From NCBI GenBank assembly GCA_934153655.1, contig CAKPFH010000014.1, positions 1-28,497 on the forward strand: DNA of 28,497 nt, in the 5' to 3' direction. The notes below the pieces were generated by a model. The model had not been told where the DNA came from. It did not search any database and saw only the letters and a program-made list of their open reading frames with translations. Origin of the DNA: an uncultured Bacilli bacterium (GTDB taxonomy: Bacteria > Bacillota_I > Bacilli_A > RF39 > UBA660). The stretch's first letter is position 1, and each line of letters begins with the position of its first letter. Positions 22,275 to 28,497 of the stretch are shown here, in pieces. The translations under genes were made by a program, and so were the position numbers.

Positions 22275-23363
22275 ATGCAAGCAAACTTTAATTCTTTACA
22301 AGATGAGAAAGAGTTTAATAAGGCTTTGGTAGAAATATTAAATTTATTTGGTGATAAAGATAAAAAAGTAATACAAGATGCTTTTATAAAAAGAATTGGT
22401 AATGTTACATCGCATCCGGTTGGATTTATCAATGATAAAGTAAATGCTAACGAGCCAGGAAAATCAGGTTATGCTAATGGTAATGTTAATGGTAAAATGA
22501 ATTTGGAGTGGATAAGTAGTAGTGGCTCAATTAATAATGCAATATCTCAACATTACATGAGACATGAATTAATTCATATTTTTGAAACTGCTGCCCATGA
22601 TGCACTTTCATTAGATAAAAAAATTATTAATGCACAAGGAATACCAGAAGTTAACGTAAAACAAATTGGTAATAGACGCTATGCTGCTATTAACGGAACA
22701 ATATATAGAGAAATAATAACTGGTGAAAGTGATAATTTGATATATGGTGCTGGAGTTTGTGAATTGTTTACAGATATGATGGCTTTAATGTCAAAAGTAA
22801 ATTCTGGTATAAAGTACAAACAACAGTTAATAACAGTTGATGATATAATGAAACGACCAATGGAAGATTGGAATATTGAAGGAATTACGACAGGTTATAT
22901 GAGTGCTTTTCCTATTATTAGATTAATGATTGCAACATTTTCAAATTTTCCTGAAATTAATTATCAAAAACAAATAGATTTTTCTGAAGGAATTTTATTT
23001 TATACAGATAATAAAACAGGAAAGAAAAAAATTAGCAACGATTTTATATATGGTAGTATGTGTGATCCACTGTTTATAGCCCAAGAATGTGATAGAATTA
23101 CGGGTAAAGTAGGAAGTTATTTTAAATTATGTAATATGATTGATAAAGTTGTTAATACGTGTGCTGAACATAGACCATTTAACATGGAAGATGTCCAAAA
23201 TGTCATTAATGAACTTGATAGTATTTGTGCATTAAGAATAGCTAGCAAAGTTGCAGATGGTTCTTTTTCAAAACAAGAAGCCATTAAAATTGGTGAAGAA
23301 TTCGAGAAACAACGAGCATCAGTTCAAGAAGAATTTAGTAAATCTTTAAGAAATAGAAGATAA
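22275..23363 (+). CDS. unknown protein with HEXXH zinc-protease motif
   Basis: A 362-residue protein without signal peptide or membrane helix. It contains HELIHIFE (His97, Glu98, His101), the zincin HEXXH signature, preceded by HYMR. A later helix GVCELFTDMMALM offers Glu163 as a likely third ligand, the spacing of a gluzincin-type metallopeptidase. The central region (200-330) is mixed and the end is a charged helix (EEFEKQRASVQEEFSKSL). It is not assigned to a known family by eye. Base composition and codon use are slightly less AT-rich than its neighbours, which may mean acquisition. It has GGAGG at 22263-22267 and stands alone. An intracellular protease or an effector-like protein are both possible. 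Confidence 0.75.
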   Translation: MQANFNSLQDEKEFNKALVEILNLFGDKDKKVIQDAFIKRIGNVTSHPVGFINDKVNANEPGKSGYANGNVNGKMNLEWISSSGSINNAISQHYMRHELIHIFETAAHDALSLDKKIINAQGIPEVNVKQIGNRRYAAINGTIYREIITGESDNLIYGAGVCELFTDMMALMSKVNSGIKYKQQLITVDDIMKRPMEDWNIEGITTGYMSAFPIIRLMIATFSNFPEINYQKQIDFSEGILFYTDNKTGKKKISNDFIYGSMCDPLFIAQECDRITGKVGSYFKLCNMIDKVVNTCAEHRPFNMEDVQNVINELDSICALRIASKVADGSFSKQEAIKIGEEFEKQRASVQEEFSKSLRNRR

Positions 23364-23462
23364 TAAAATATGTGAGTAGTTTAATTTATAAAAAAATATT
23401 GGATTATTTTCTTATTTTATCTGACTGAACTGTAAATTTTATAATTACTCTAATCAAATAAC

Positions 23463-23491
23463 TTGACTATTAAAAAATAATTAGTTACAAT
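23463..23491 (+). promoter_or_regulatory. promoter of the Flp pilin gene
   Basis: TTGACT (23463-23468), 17 bases, TACAAT (23486-23491), a good sigma-A match about 29 bases before the ATG. Confidence 0.65.
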
Positions 23492-23519
23492 ATTGATAGA
23501 GGGATAGTTAGGTGATTAT

Positions 23520-23717
23520 ATGAATAAAAAAGGACAAGCATTAGTAGAATACGTTTTAATTATCGCTTTAATATCGGTCGTTATAATTGCAATCGTTAAT
23601 GCTTTTGGTGGCTATTTAAAAGATGCTATGACAAAATCTTCATGTTCTTTAATAGGAGAAGAATATGAAAAAGGAGAAAAACCTGGAGAAGGACATTGTA
23701 CTAGTAAAAGTAATTGA
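23520..23717 (+). CDS. Flp/Fap-type pilin
   Basis: A 65-residue prepilin. The leader MNKKG is followed by QALVEYVLIIALISVVIIAIVNAFGGYL: a G/Q cleavage site with Glu at position 5 of the mature protein and a long hydrophobic helix, the Flp-type pattern. The mature tail has two Cys (in SSCSL and GHCTS) that could form a disulfide. Flp pilins are assembled by Tad machinery and processed by a TadV-type or PilD-type peptidase; none is present in this window. It may be part of a scattered system or serve another secretory role. AGGTGAT supplies the ribosome site; own promoter and terminator. Confidence 0.82.
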   Translation: MNKKGQALVEYVLIIALISVVIIAIVNAFGGYLKDAMTKSSCSLIGEEYEKGEKPGEGHCTSKSN

Positions 23718-23737
23718 TTTTTCATCAATTACTTTTT
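23706..23737 (+). terminator. terminator of the pilin gene
   Basis: A 13-bp perfect stem (23706-23718 with 23724-23736), loop TTTTC, U-rich end. It overlaps the last codons of the gene. Confidence 0.9.
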
Positions 23738-23787
23738 GTCATAAATAAAATTAAAAGAAAGCAACATAATAATATAGAGGAGATACG

Positions 23788-25056
23788 ATGAAAGAAAAAA
23801 CAATAGATTTAAAATATGGAAAATTACATTTATTAAAAACAAAAAAATTTCGTTCCATGACCATTAAAGTTTTATTAAAAACTGAAATTAAAAAAGAAGA
23901 TATTACCAAAAGAAATTTTCTAGCTGATTACTTAGTTTTAACAACTAAAAAATATAAAACAAGACAAAAATTAGCTTTAAAAATTCAAGATTTATATTCT
24001 CCATACCTAAGTGCTTATAATACAAGACTAGGTAATTACTTAATAACAAAGTTTACTATGTCTTTATTAAATCCTAAGTTTACCGAAGAAAATATGTTAA
24101 CGGAAAGTCTTGATTTATTAAGCGAAGTAATTTTTAATCCTAATCAAACTAATAATAAATTTGATAAAAAAAGTTTTAATATAATAAAAAATGGTATTAG
24201 AAATGAAATAAAAACCATAAAAGAAAATCCTAAAGACTATGCTAATATTAAAATGTTAGAAAATATGGATAATAAAGCTCCTTATGCTATATGTGGATAT
24301 GGTTATATAGAAGATTTAGAGCAAATAGATGAAAAGAATTTATATGAATTTTATAAAGAATTTTTAAGAACATCTTTAGTAGATATCTATGTAATTGGAG
24401 ATTTTAAAGAAAAAGAAATAATTAGTTTAGTTAAAGAAAAACTAAATTTTAAAACTTTAAAAAAAGATAAAAAAGATATTTATATTAAACATACTAATTT
24501 TAATAAACCTAAAACTATTATAGAAAAAGATAATTTAAATCAATCTAAGTTATCTATTGGTTGTAAATTAAAAGATTTAACGAATTTTGAAAGAAAATAT
24601 GTTATTAATATTTATAATATGATATTAGGTGGAGGCTTTAATTCTAAGTTTATGCAAGAAATAAGAGAAAAAAATTCTCTTGCTTATTATATAAATTCTA
24701 GTTTAATGAAAGCTGATAATTTATTATTAATTCAATCAGGTATTAGTTCTAATAATTTTAAAAAAGTAATAACTAGTGTTAAAAAGATTATGAAAGAAAT
24801 GACTAAAGGTAATATAAGTTTAGAAGAATTAGAAAATTCTAAAACCGAATATTTAAGTTTATTAGAAGAAGTATATGATAGTATTGATAGTATTTTAGAA
24901 AATTATATAGCAACTAATTTATTAGATTTAGATGATTTTGATAAAAGAAAAGAAGAAATAAAAAAGGTTACAATAGATGATATTATAAATGTTAGTAAAA
25001 AAGTTTATTTAGATACGATTTATTTATTAGAAGATGGGGGAGATAACAATGCATAA
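23788..25056 (+). CDS. ymfF: M16-family protein YmfF (EF-P modification-associated, inactive subunit)
   Basis: A 422-residue protein of the M16 zinc peptidase fold without the HXXEH motif in its N-terminal domain. The C-terminal domain keeps the Arg/Tyr substrate-binding pair of the family, in REKNSLAY (Arg293, Tyr300). Together with the next gene this matches the two-subunit pattern where one chain carries zinc and the other the Arg/Tyr pair. The B. subtilis pair YmfF/YmfH (also written yfmF/yfmH in automated annotation) is associated with 5-aminopentanol modification of elongation factor P. GAGGAG precedes ATG 23788. It overlaps ymfH by eight bases, so expression is coupled. Confidence 0.87.
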   Translation: MKEKTIDLKYGKLHLLKTKKFRSMTIKVLLKTEIKKEDITKRNFLADYLVLTTKKYKTRQKLALKIQDLYSPYLSAYNTRLGNYLITKFTMSLLNPKFTEENMLTESLDLLSEVIFNPNQTNNKFDKKSFNIIKNGIRNEIKTIKENPKDYANIKMLENMDNKAPYAICGYGYIEDLEQIDEKNLYEFYKEFLRTSLVDIYVIGDFKEKEIISLVKEKLNFKTLKKDKKDIYIKHTNFNKPKTIIEKDNLNQSKLSIGCKLKDLTNFERKYVINIYNMILGGGFNSKFMQEIREKNSLAYYINSSLMKADNLLLIQSGISSNNFKKVITSVKKIMKEMTKGNISLEELENSKTEYLSLLEEVYDSIDSILENYIATNLLDLDDFDKRKEEIKKVTIDDIINVSKKVYLDTIYLLEDGGDNNA

Positions 25057-26332
25057 GTTTAATCTTAATAATTTAGATCAAAATGTCTATTCTTTTACTT
25101 TAGAAAATGGGTTAAAAGTTTATTTAGTACCATTTTCTAATAAAAAAAATTTCTATGCTGTTTTAGGAGCAAGATATGGTTCTTTAAATATTGATTTTTC
25201 AAGTGATGGAGAAAATATTCATTCACCATATGGAACAGCTCATTTCTTAGAACATAAAATGTTTGAACAAGAAAATGGAATTGATCCTTTTAAAATATTT
25301 TCTAAAACAGGAGTTTCTACTAATGCTTCAACTACATTTAACAATACAAGATATTATATTTGGGGAGTAAATGACTTAGAAACTAATTTAAATTTTCTTT
25401 TAGATTTTGTCTTTTCTCCTTATTTTACTGATGATAATGTAGAAAAAGAAAAAGGAATTATTAAAGAAGAAATCTTAATGTATGAAGATGATATAGCCTG
25501 GGCCCTTGATGATACTTTAAGACAAAATATGTTCTATGAACTACCAGTTAAAGAAAAAATAGCAGGTACAGTTGCTTCTATAAATGATATTACTAAAGAA
25601 GATTTATATGCTGCTTATAATACTTTTTATCATCCAAGTAATATGTTTTTAGTAATAGGAGGAAACCTTGAAGTTAAAAAAATAGAAAACTTAATCAAAA
25701 ATCATCCTAAACTAGTAAAAATAAAAGATAAAAAACAAATAGAAAGAAAAGAATATCAAGAACCAAATGATGTAAAAGAAGAATTTACAACTATATATAA
25801 AAATATAAATATTCCTAAAATAGAATTTGGAATAAAAATAAATAGTAATAACTTTAATTTAGATAAAATTAAATTAAATATGTATTTAGGAATAATTTTA
25901 ACTAGTTTATTTGGAAGTACTTCTAGTTTTAGAGAAAATGTTATTTCTAATAACTTAGCAACTAACTTTTATGAAGAAAAATCTACTTATGATAATTTTT
26001 ATTTATTAACTATAGCTGCTGAATCTGATAAAGCTGATATTTTAATTGAAAAGATTAAAAAAGCTTTTAAAAATATTAAAATAAGTAAAGAAGAATTAGA
26101 AAGAATTAAAAAAGTTTGGATAGCAAGTGAAGTTAGAATGATTGATAATATAGAAATAACTGTTGATAATATTTGTAGTGATTTAATTCAATATAACAAA
26201 GTATATGAAAATAGAATTGAGTTAATAAGAGAATTAAATATGAAAGAATTAAAACAAGTAATTAATAATTTAGATACTTCTAATCAAAGCTTAGTAATGA
26301 TTTTACCAAATGATCAAAAAGGAATATTTTAA
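25049..26332 (+). CDS. ymfH: M16-family peptidase YmfH (EF-P modification-associated, zinc subunit)
   Basis: A 427-residue M16 peptidase-like protein with the inverted zinc motif HFLEH (His65, Glu68, His69) in YGTAHFLEHKMFE and a downstream acidic element EKEKGIIKEEILMYEDD that supplies the third ligand. No signal peptide, so it acts in the cytoplasm. It is the catalytic partner of the preceding YmfF-like subunit; the pair is linked to elongation factor P modification in Bacillus, while the exact substrate is unclear. ATG 25049 is chosen: GGGGGAG at 25036-25042 is well spaced and the family N-terminus follows. The partner ymfI, often next in Bacillus, is absent here. Confidence 0.9.
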   Translation: MHKFNLNNLDQNVYSFTLENGLKVYLVPFSNKKNFYAVLGARYGSLNIDFSSDGENIHSPYGTAHFLEHKMFEQENGIDPFKIFSKTGVSTNASTTFNNTRYYIWGVNDLETNLNFLLDFVFSPYFTDDNVEKEKGIIKEEILMYEDDIAWALDDTLRQNMFYELPVKEKIAGTVASINDITKEDLYAAYNTFYHPSNMFLVIGGNLEVKKIENLIKNHPKLVKIKDKKQIERKEYQEPNDVKEEFTTIYKNINIPKIEFGIKINSNNFNLDKIKLNMYLGIILTSLFGSTSSFRENVISNNLATNFYEEKSTYDNFYLLTIAAESDKADILIEKIKKAFKNIKISKEELERIKKVWIASEVRMIDNIEITVDNICSDLIQYNKVYENRIELIRELNMKELKQVINNLDTSNQSLVMILPNDQKGIF

Positions 26333-26335
26333 ATA

Positions 26336-26364
26336 TTGTTTTCTAAAAAGAATAATGTTATAAT
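26336..26364 (+). promoter_or_regulatory. promoter of the cadherin-like gene
   Basis: TTGTTT (26336-26341), 17 bases, TATAAT (26359-26364), starting four bases after the ymfH stop codon. Confidence 0.65.
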
Positions 26365-26386
26365 TAATTAGAATAGAGAGGAATTT

Positions 26387-27658
26387 ATGAAAAAGAAATT
26401 AATTGTAATATTATTTTTATTTTTTAGTTTATTAGGAGTTAAAGCTGATGAATATGTAACAGATATTTTAGTAGATGGAACTAGTTTAAAAGGTTTTAAA
26501 AGTGAGGTTTTAGAATATAATTTAGATGTTGATAGTCAAAAAGAAACTATTAAAGTAGTCTTTGTTTATGATAAAACTAAATATAAAGGATCAGGATCAA
26601 GTGAAAATATAAAATTAGTACCAGGTTTAAATAAAGTTACATATACTATAAAAGATATGGATTTAAAAGAATTAGCAACTTATGTTGTTAATATAAAAAA
26701 AGAGGATAATAGGAGTAGTGATAATTCTTTATCAAGTTTAAGAATAGGTACTAATCAAGTAGTTTTAAGTGATAAAAATGAATATGATGTATATGTTGAT
26801 TCTAAATTAACTAAAGTTGAATTAAAAGCTACTTTAAAAGATAATAAAAGTAAATTTGTCAGTGGTTATGGAGAAAGAATAGGTAATAATAGTATTACTT
26901 TAAGTGGAGAAACAACTAAAGTAGAAGTAAAAGTAAGTGCTGAAAATGAAAGTATTAGAACTTATTTAATTAATATTATTAAAAAAGATTATAAAAGTAG
27001 TGATGCCACTTTAAAAGAATTAAAAATAGATAAAATACCTTTTACTTTTAAAAGTGATACTTTAGAATATAATTTAACAGTTAAAAATAATATTACTAGT
27101 ATTAATATAGATGCTACTTCAAATGATTCTAAAGCAACTTTAACATATGATAAAACTATAGGTTTAAAAGAAGGAATTAATAATTTAATAATAAAAGTAG
27201 AAGCTGAAGATGGTAGTAGTTTAGAATATAAAATTAATATAACAAGAGAACAAGAAGAAAAACTAGTAAAAGATATTACAATTACTGATGTTGATTTTAA
27301 ATTTGATAGTTCTAAAACTAATTATATTTTAAAAACAGATTTAGATAAATTAGATATAAAGGTTACTTTAACCAAAGAAGATGCTAAAGTAGAAATTCTT
27401 GATAATGAGAATTTACAAAATAATAGTAAAATTACTTTAAAAGTTACTTTAGATGAGAAAGAAGAAACTTATAATTTTAAAATAGTAAAAGATGATACAA
27501 AAGATGATGTAAAAGATGAAACGAAAGATGAAAATAAAAGTTTTGATTTAAATAGCTTTTTAAAAACAAATGAAATGTTAATAGGTTTAGGTGTATTTGG
27601 ACTTGGAGTTTTATCTTTATTAATTGCAATTATTGATAAAAAAAGAAGAGTAAAATAA
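26387..27658 (+). CDS. surface protein with cadherin-like beta-sandwich repeats
   Basis: A 423-residue exported protein. Signal peptide at 1-20 (KKKLIVILFLFFSLLG then VKA), about four beta-sandwich repeats of roughly 85-95 residues, a charged Lys/Asp linker (about 372-386), a C-terminal membrane helix (about 397-416) and a basic end KKRRVK. Repeat units show the cadherin-like (PF12733 type) pattern: FKSEVLEYNLDV in the first and FKSDTLEYNLTV in the third, and EDGSSLEYKINITRE at a repeat end. No sortase LPXTG motif, so it is held by the C-terminal helix. Such domains occur in adhesion or wall-associated proteins; the partner is unknown. GAGAGGA precedes the ATG. Confidence 0.83.
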   Translation: MKKKLIVILFLFFSLLGVKADEYVTDILVDGTSLKGFKSEVLEYNLDVDSQKETIKVVFVYDKTKYKGSGSSENIKLVPGLNKVTYTIKDMDLKELATYVVNIKKEDNRSSDNSLSSLRIGTNQVVLSDKNEYDVYVDSKLTKVELKATLKDNKSKFVSGYGERIGNNSITLSGETTKVEVKVSAENESIRTYLINIIKKDYKSSDATLKELKIDKIPFTFKSDTLEYNLTVKNNITSINIDATSNDSKATLTYDKTIGLKEGINNLIIKVEAEDGSSLEYKINITREQEEKLVKDITITDVDFKFDSSKTNYILKTDLDKLDIKVTLTKEDAKVEILDNENLQNNSKITLKVTLDEKEETYNFKIVKDDTKDDVKDETKDENKSFDLNSFLKTNEMLIGLGVFGLGVLSLLIAIIDKKRRVK

Positions 27659-27670
27659 TCGTCAAAGTTA

Positions 27671-27699
27671 TTGTTTAATAATATAACATTTGTTATTCT
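27671..27699 (+). promoter_or_regulatory. tdk promoter
   Basis: TTGTTT (27671-27676), 17 bases, TATTCT (27694-27699) with extended TG. Shares ATTGTTTAAT and TGTTATTCTT with the promoter at 18822-18850. Confidence 0.6.
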
Positions 27700-27716
27700 T
27701 ATTTTAGGTGATAAGT

Positions 27717-28319
27717 ATGGCAAAGTTATATTTTTTTTATGGAGCAATGAACTCAGGTAAAACAACAAGAATACTTCAATGTAATTATAATTATGAAGAA
27801 CAAGGAATGCGTTCTGTTATTATGAAACCAGCAACTGATACAAAAGGACAAGATAAAATAGTATCTAGAATAGGTGCAACTAAAAAGGTTGATTATTTAA
27901 TTAAAAAAGATGAAAATATCTTTGATTTAATAATAAATGAATATGGTCATGTTGATTTAATTTTAGTTGATGAAGCTCAGTTTTTAACAACAAGACAAGT
28001 TAATCAATTAATGGATATTGTAGTTGATTTGGATATTCCAGTTATGTGTTATGGTTTGAGAACAGACTTTAAAGGTAATGATTTTCCAGGATCTAGGAGG
28101 CTTCTTGCAATTAGTCATGAATTAACTGAGATTAAAACTATTTGTGAATGTGGTAAAAAAGCTATGTTTAATGTAAGACTTGTAAATGGAAAAGTTGCAA
28201 CTGAAGGAGAAAGTGTTGCAATTGATGGAGAAGGAGTAAGTTATACCGTTGCTTGTAGTAAATGTTTTAAAATGAAAACAAGAAAGAAATTTGATCATCC
28301 AGAAATAACTTATGATTAA
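27717..28319 (+). CDS. tdk: thymidine kinase
   Basis: A 200-residue type II thymidine kinase that phosphorylates thymidine with ATP for DNA precursor salvage. P-loop GAMNSGKTT (9-17), DEAQF with catalytic Glu86, the CYGLRTDFKG segment (111-120) and the zinc ribbon cysteines 143, 145, 180 and 183. The first pair is spaced C-x-C rather than the common C-x2-C. ATG 27717 is chosen because MAKLYFFYGAMNSGKTT is the family N-terminus and AGGTGAT lies five bases before; GTG 27708 overlaps that site. The conserved hairpin of module copy 2 probably terminates the transcript. Confidence 0.93.
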   Translation: MAKLYFFYGAMNSGKTTRILQCNYNYEEQGMRSVIMKPATDTKGQDKIVSRIGATKKVDYLIKKDENIFDLIINEYGHVDLILVDEAQFLTTRQVNQLMDIVVDLDIPVMCYGLRTDFKGNDFPGSRRLLAISHELTEIKTICECGKKAMFNVRLVNGKVATEGESVAIDGEGVSYTVACSKCFKMKTRKKFDHPEITYD

Positions 28320-28350
28320 TTCCTTTTAATTTTAAAAAAATAAAAAACAT

Positions 28351-28396
28351 GATTAAAATATAGAGAATATCTATAATTTTAATTGTGTTTTTATTT
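28351..28396 (+). terminator. conserved hairpin of module copy 2, terminator of tdk
   Basis: Arm 28351-28364 pairs with 28370-28384 with one bulge and a 5-base loop, then GTGTTTTTATTT. The same shape and bulge position as copy 1, with pairing-conserving changes. Confidence 0.7.
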
Positions 28397-28420
28397 ATAT
28401 GCATTTATTAGATAAAAAAC

Positions 28421-28449
28421 TTTAAAAAAATAAAAATGTATGTTAAAAT
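28421..28449 (+). promoter_or_regulatory. promoter of the gene at the window's end
   Basis: TTTAAA (28421-28426), 17 bases ending TGT, TAAAAT (28444-28449). Aligns with the LRR gene promoter block by block. Confidence 0.6.
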
Positions 28450-28491
28450 AGTTTTGTATTAAAATAAGCAAGCAAGAGAAAGGAAGTAAAA

Positions 28492-28497
28492 ATGAAA
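28492..28497 (+). CDS. start of a gene cut by the window end, probable LRR-protein paralog
   Basis: Only ATGAAA is inside the window. It follows AGAAAGGAAG at the same position as in the LRR gene at 9100, and the whole upstream module is shared, so a related secreted protein is predicted. This rests on the upstream sequence alone. Confidence 0.5.

Larger units (their letters stand above)
28345..28497 (+). repeat. intergenic module, copy 2 (hairpin, promoter, leader)
   Basis: Second copy of the module seen at 8938-9105. Conserved blocks: the hairpin, TATGTTAAAATAG, TATTAAAATA, CAAGAGAAAGGAAGTAAA and ATGAAA. The middle spacer is about 15 bases shorter than in copy 1 and unrelated in sequence. 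Confidence 0.85.

Noticed and set aside
27469..27768. Antisense ORF over the end of the cadherin-like gene
   Set aside because: Ser/Phe/Val repeats mirror the Lys/Asp-rich linker; it also crosses the tdk promoter and start.

Overview
The window is very AT-rich (clearly below 30% GC by eye) and reads as a chromosome segment of a low-GC Gram-positive bacterium. Strong AGGAGG or AGGTGAT ribosome sites, sigma-A-like promoters, U-tailed hairpin terminators and the gene set (ylbF-rsmD, ruvAB-queA, radC-mreCD, the ymfF/ymfH pair, a CotD-like coat protein) point to Bacilli. An uncultured, Mollicutes-related gut-type Bacilli lineage is my best guess; this is inference. UGA is a normal stop (mreD, dam and the Flp pilin gene all end in TGA), so the Mycoplasma code does not apply. 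No rRNA, tRNA, transposase, prophage or CRISPR array was seen.

Layout. 1-6.8 kb is housekeeping on the + strand: ylbF, rsmD, a tiny prepilin-like gene, ruvA, ruvB, an unknown membrane protein, queA, an AI-2E family transporter and adenosine deaminase. 6.8-8.7 kb holds a TetR regulator divergent from a CmpB-type permease and a DUF308/HdeD-like membrane protein, with two strong palindromes between them. 8.7-11.4 kb holds a small ORF with a TA microsatellite and a 771-aa surface protein with BspA-type leucine-rich repeats. 11.5-13.9 kb has a SPOR-like protein and radC-mreC-mreD. 13.9-15.4 kb has a glycosyltransferase-TPR protein on the - strand and a CotD-like coat protein. 15.5-18.8 kb looks accessory and partly decayed: a Fic protein, a truncated AAA ATPase, an SGNH hydrolase with an altered block, and a gene split by one in-frame stop. 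18.8-23.7 kb mixes a transglutaminase-like protein, an orphan Dam methylase, a coiled-coil protein, hpt, rpoZ, a HEXXH protein and a Flp pilin. 23.8-28.3 kb has ymfF-ymfH, a cadherin-like surface protein and tdk.

The strongest non-gene signal is an intergenic module (hairpin terminator, promoter, short leader and first codons) found before the LRR gene (about 8938-9105) and again at the window's end after tdk (about 28345-28497). It predicts a second member of the same surface-protein family just outside the window. With the perfect 66-bp tandem repeat and older 58-residue duplication inside the LRR protein, and the nearby TA microsatellite, this looks like a variable cell-surface gene family. 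I found no clear multi-gene defence or biosynthetic system.

Several genes connect functionally: add, hpt and tdk are nucleoside salvage; ruvAB and radC are DNA recombination or repair related; mreCD is cell shape; ymfF/ymfH are associated with elongation factor P modification. The LRR, cadherin-like, transglutaminase and pilin genes are surface functions. Coordinates of sites were counted by hand and promoters are judged by eye.
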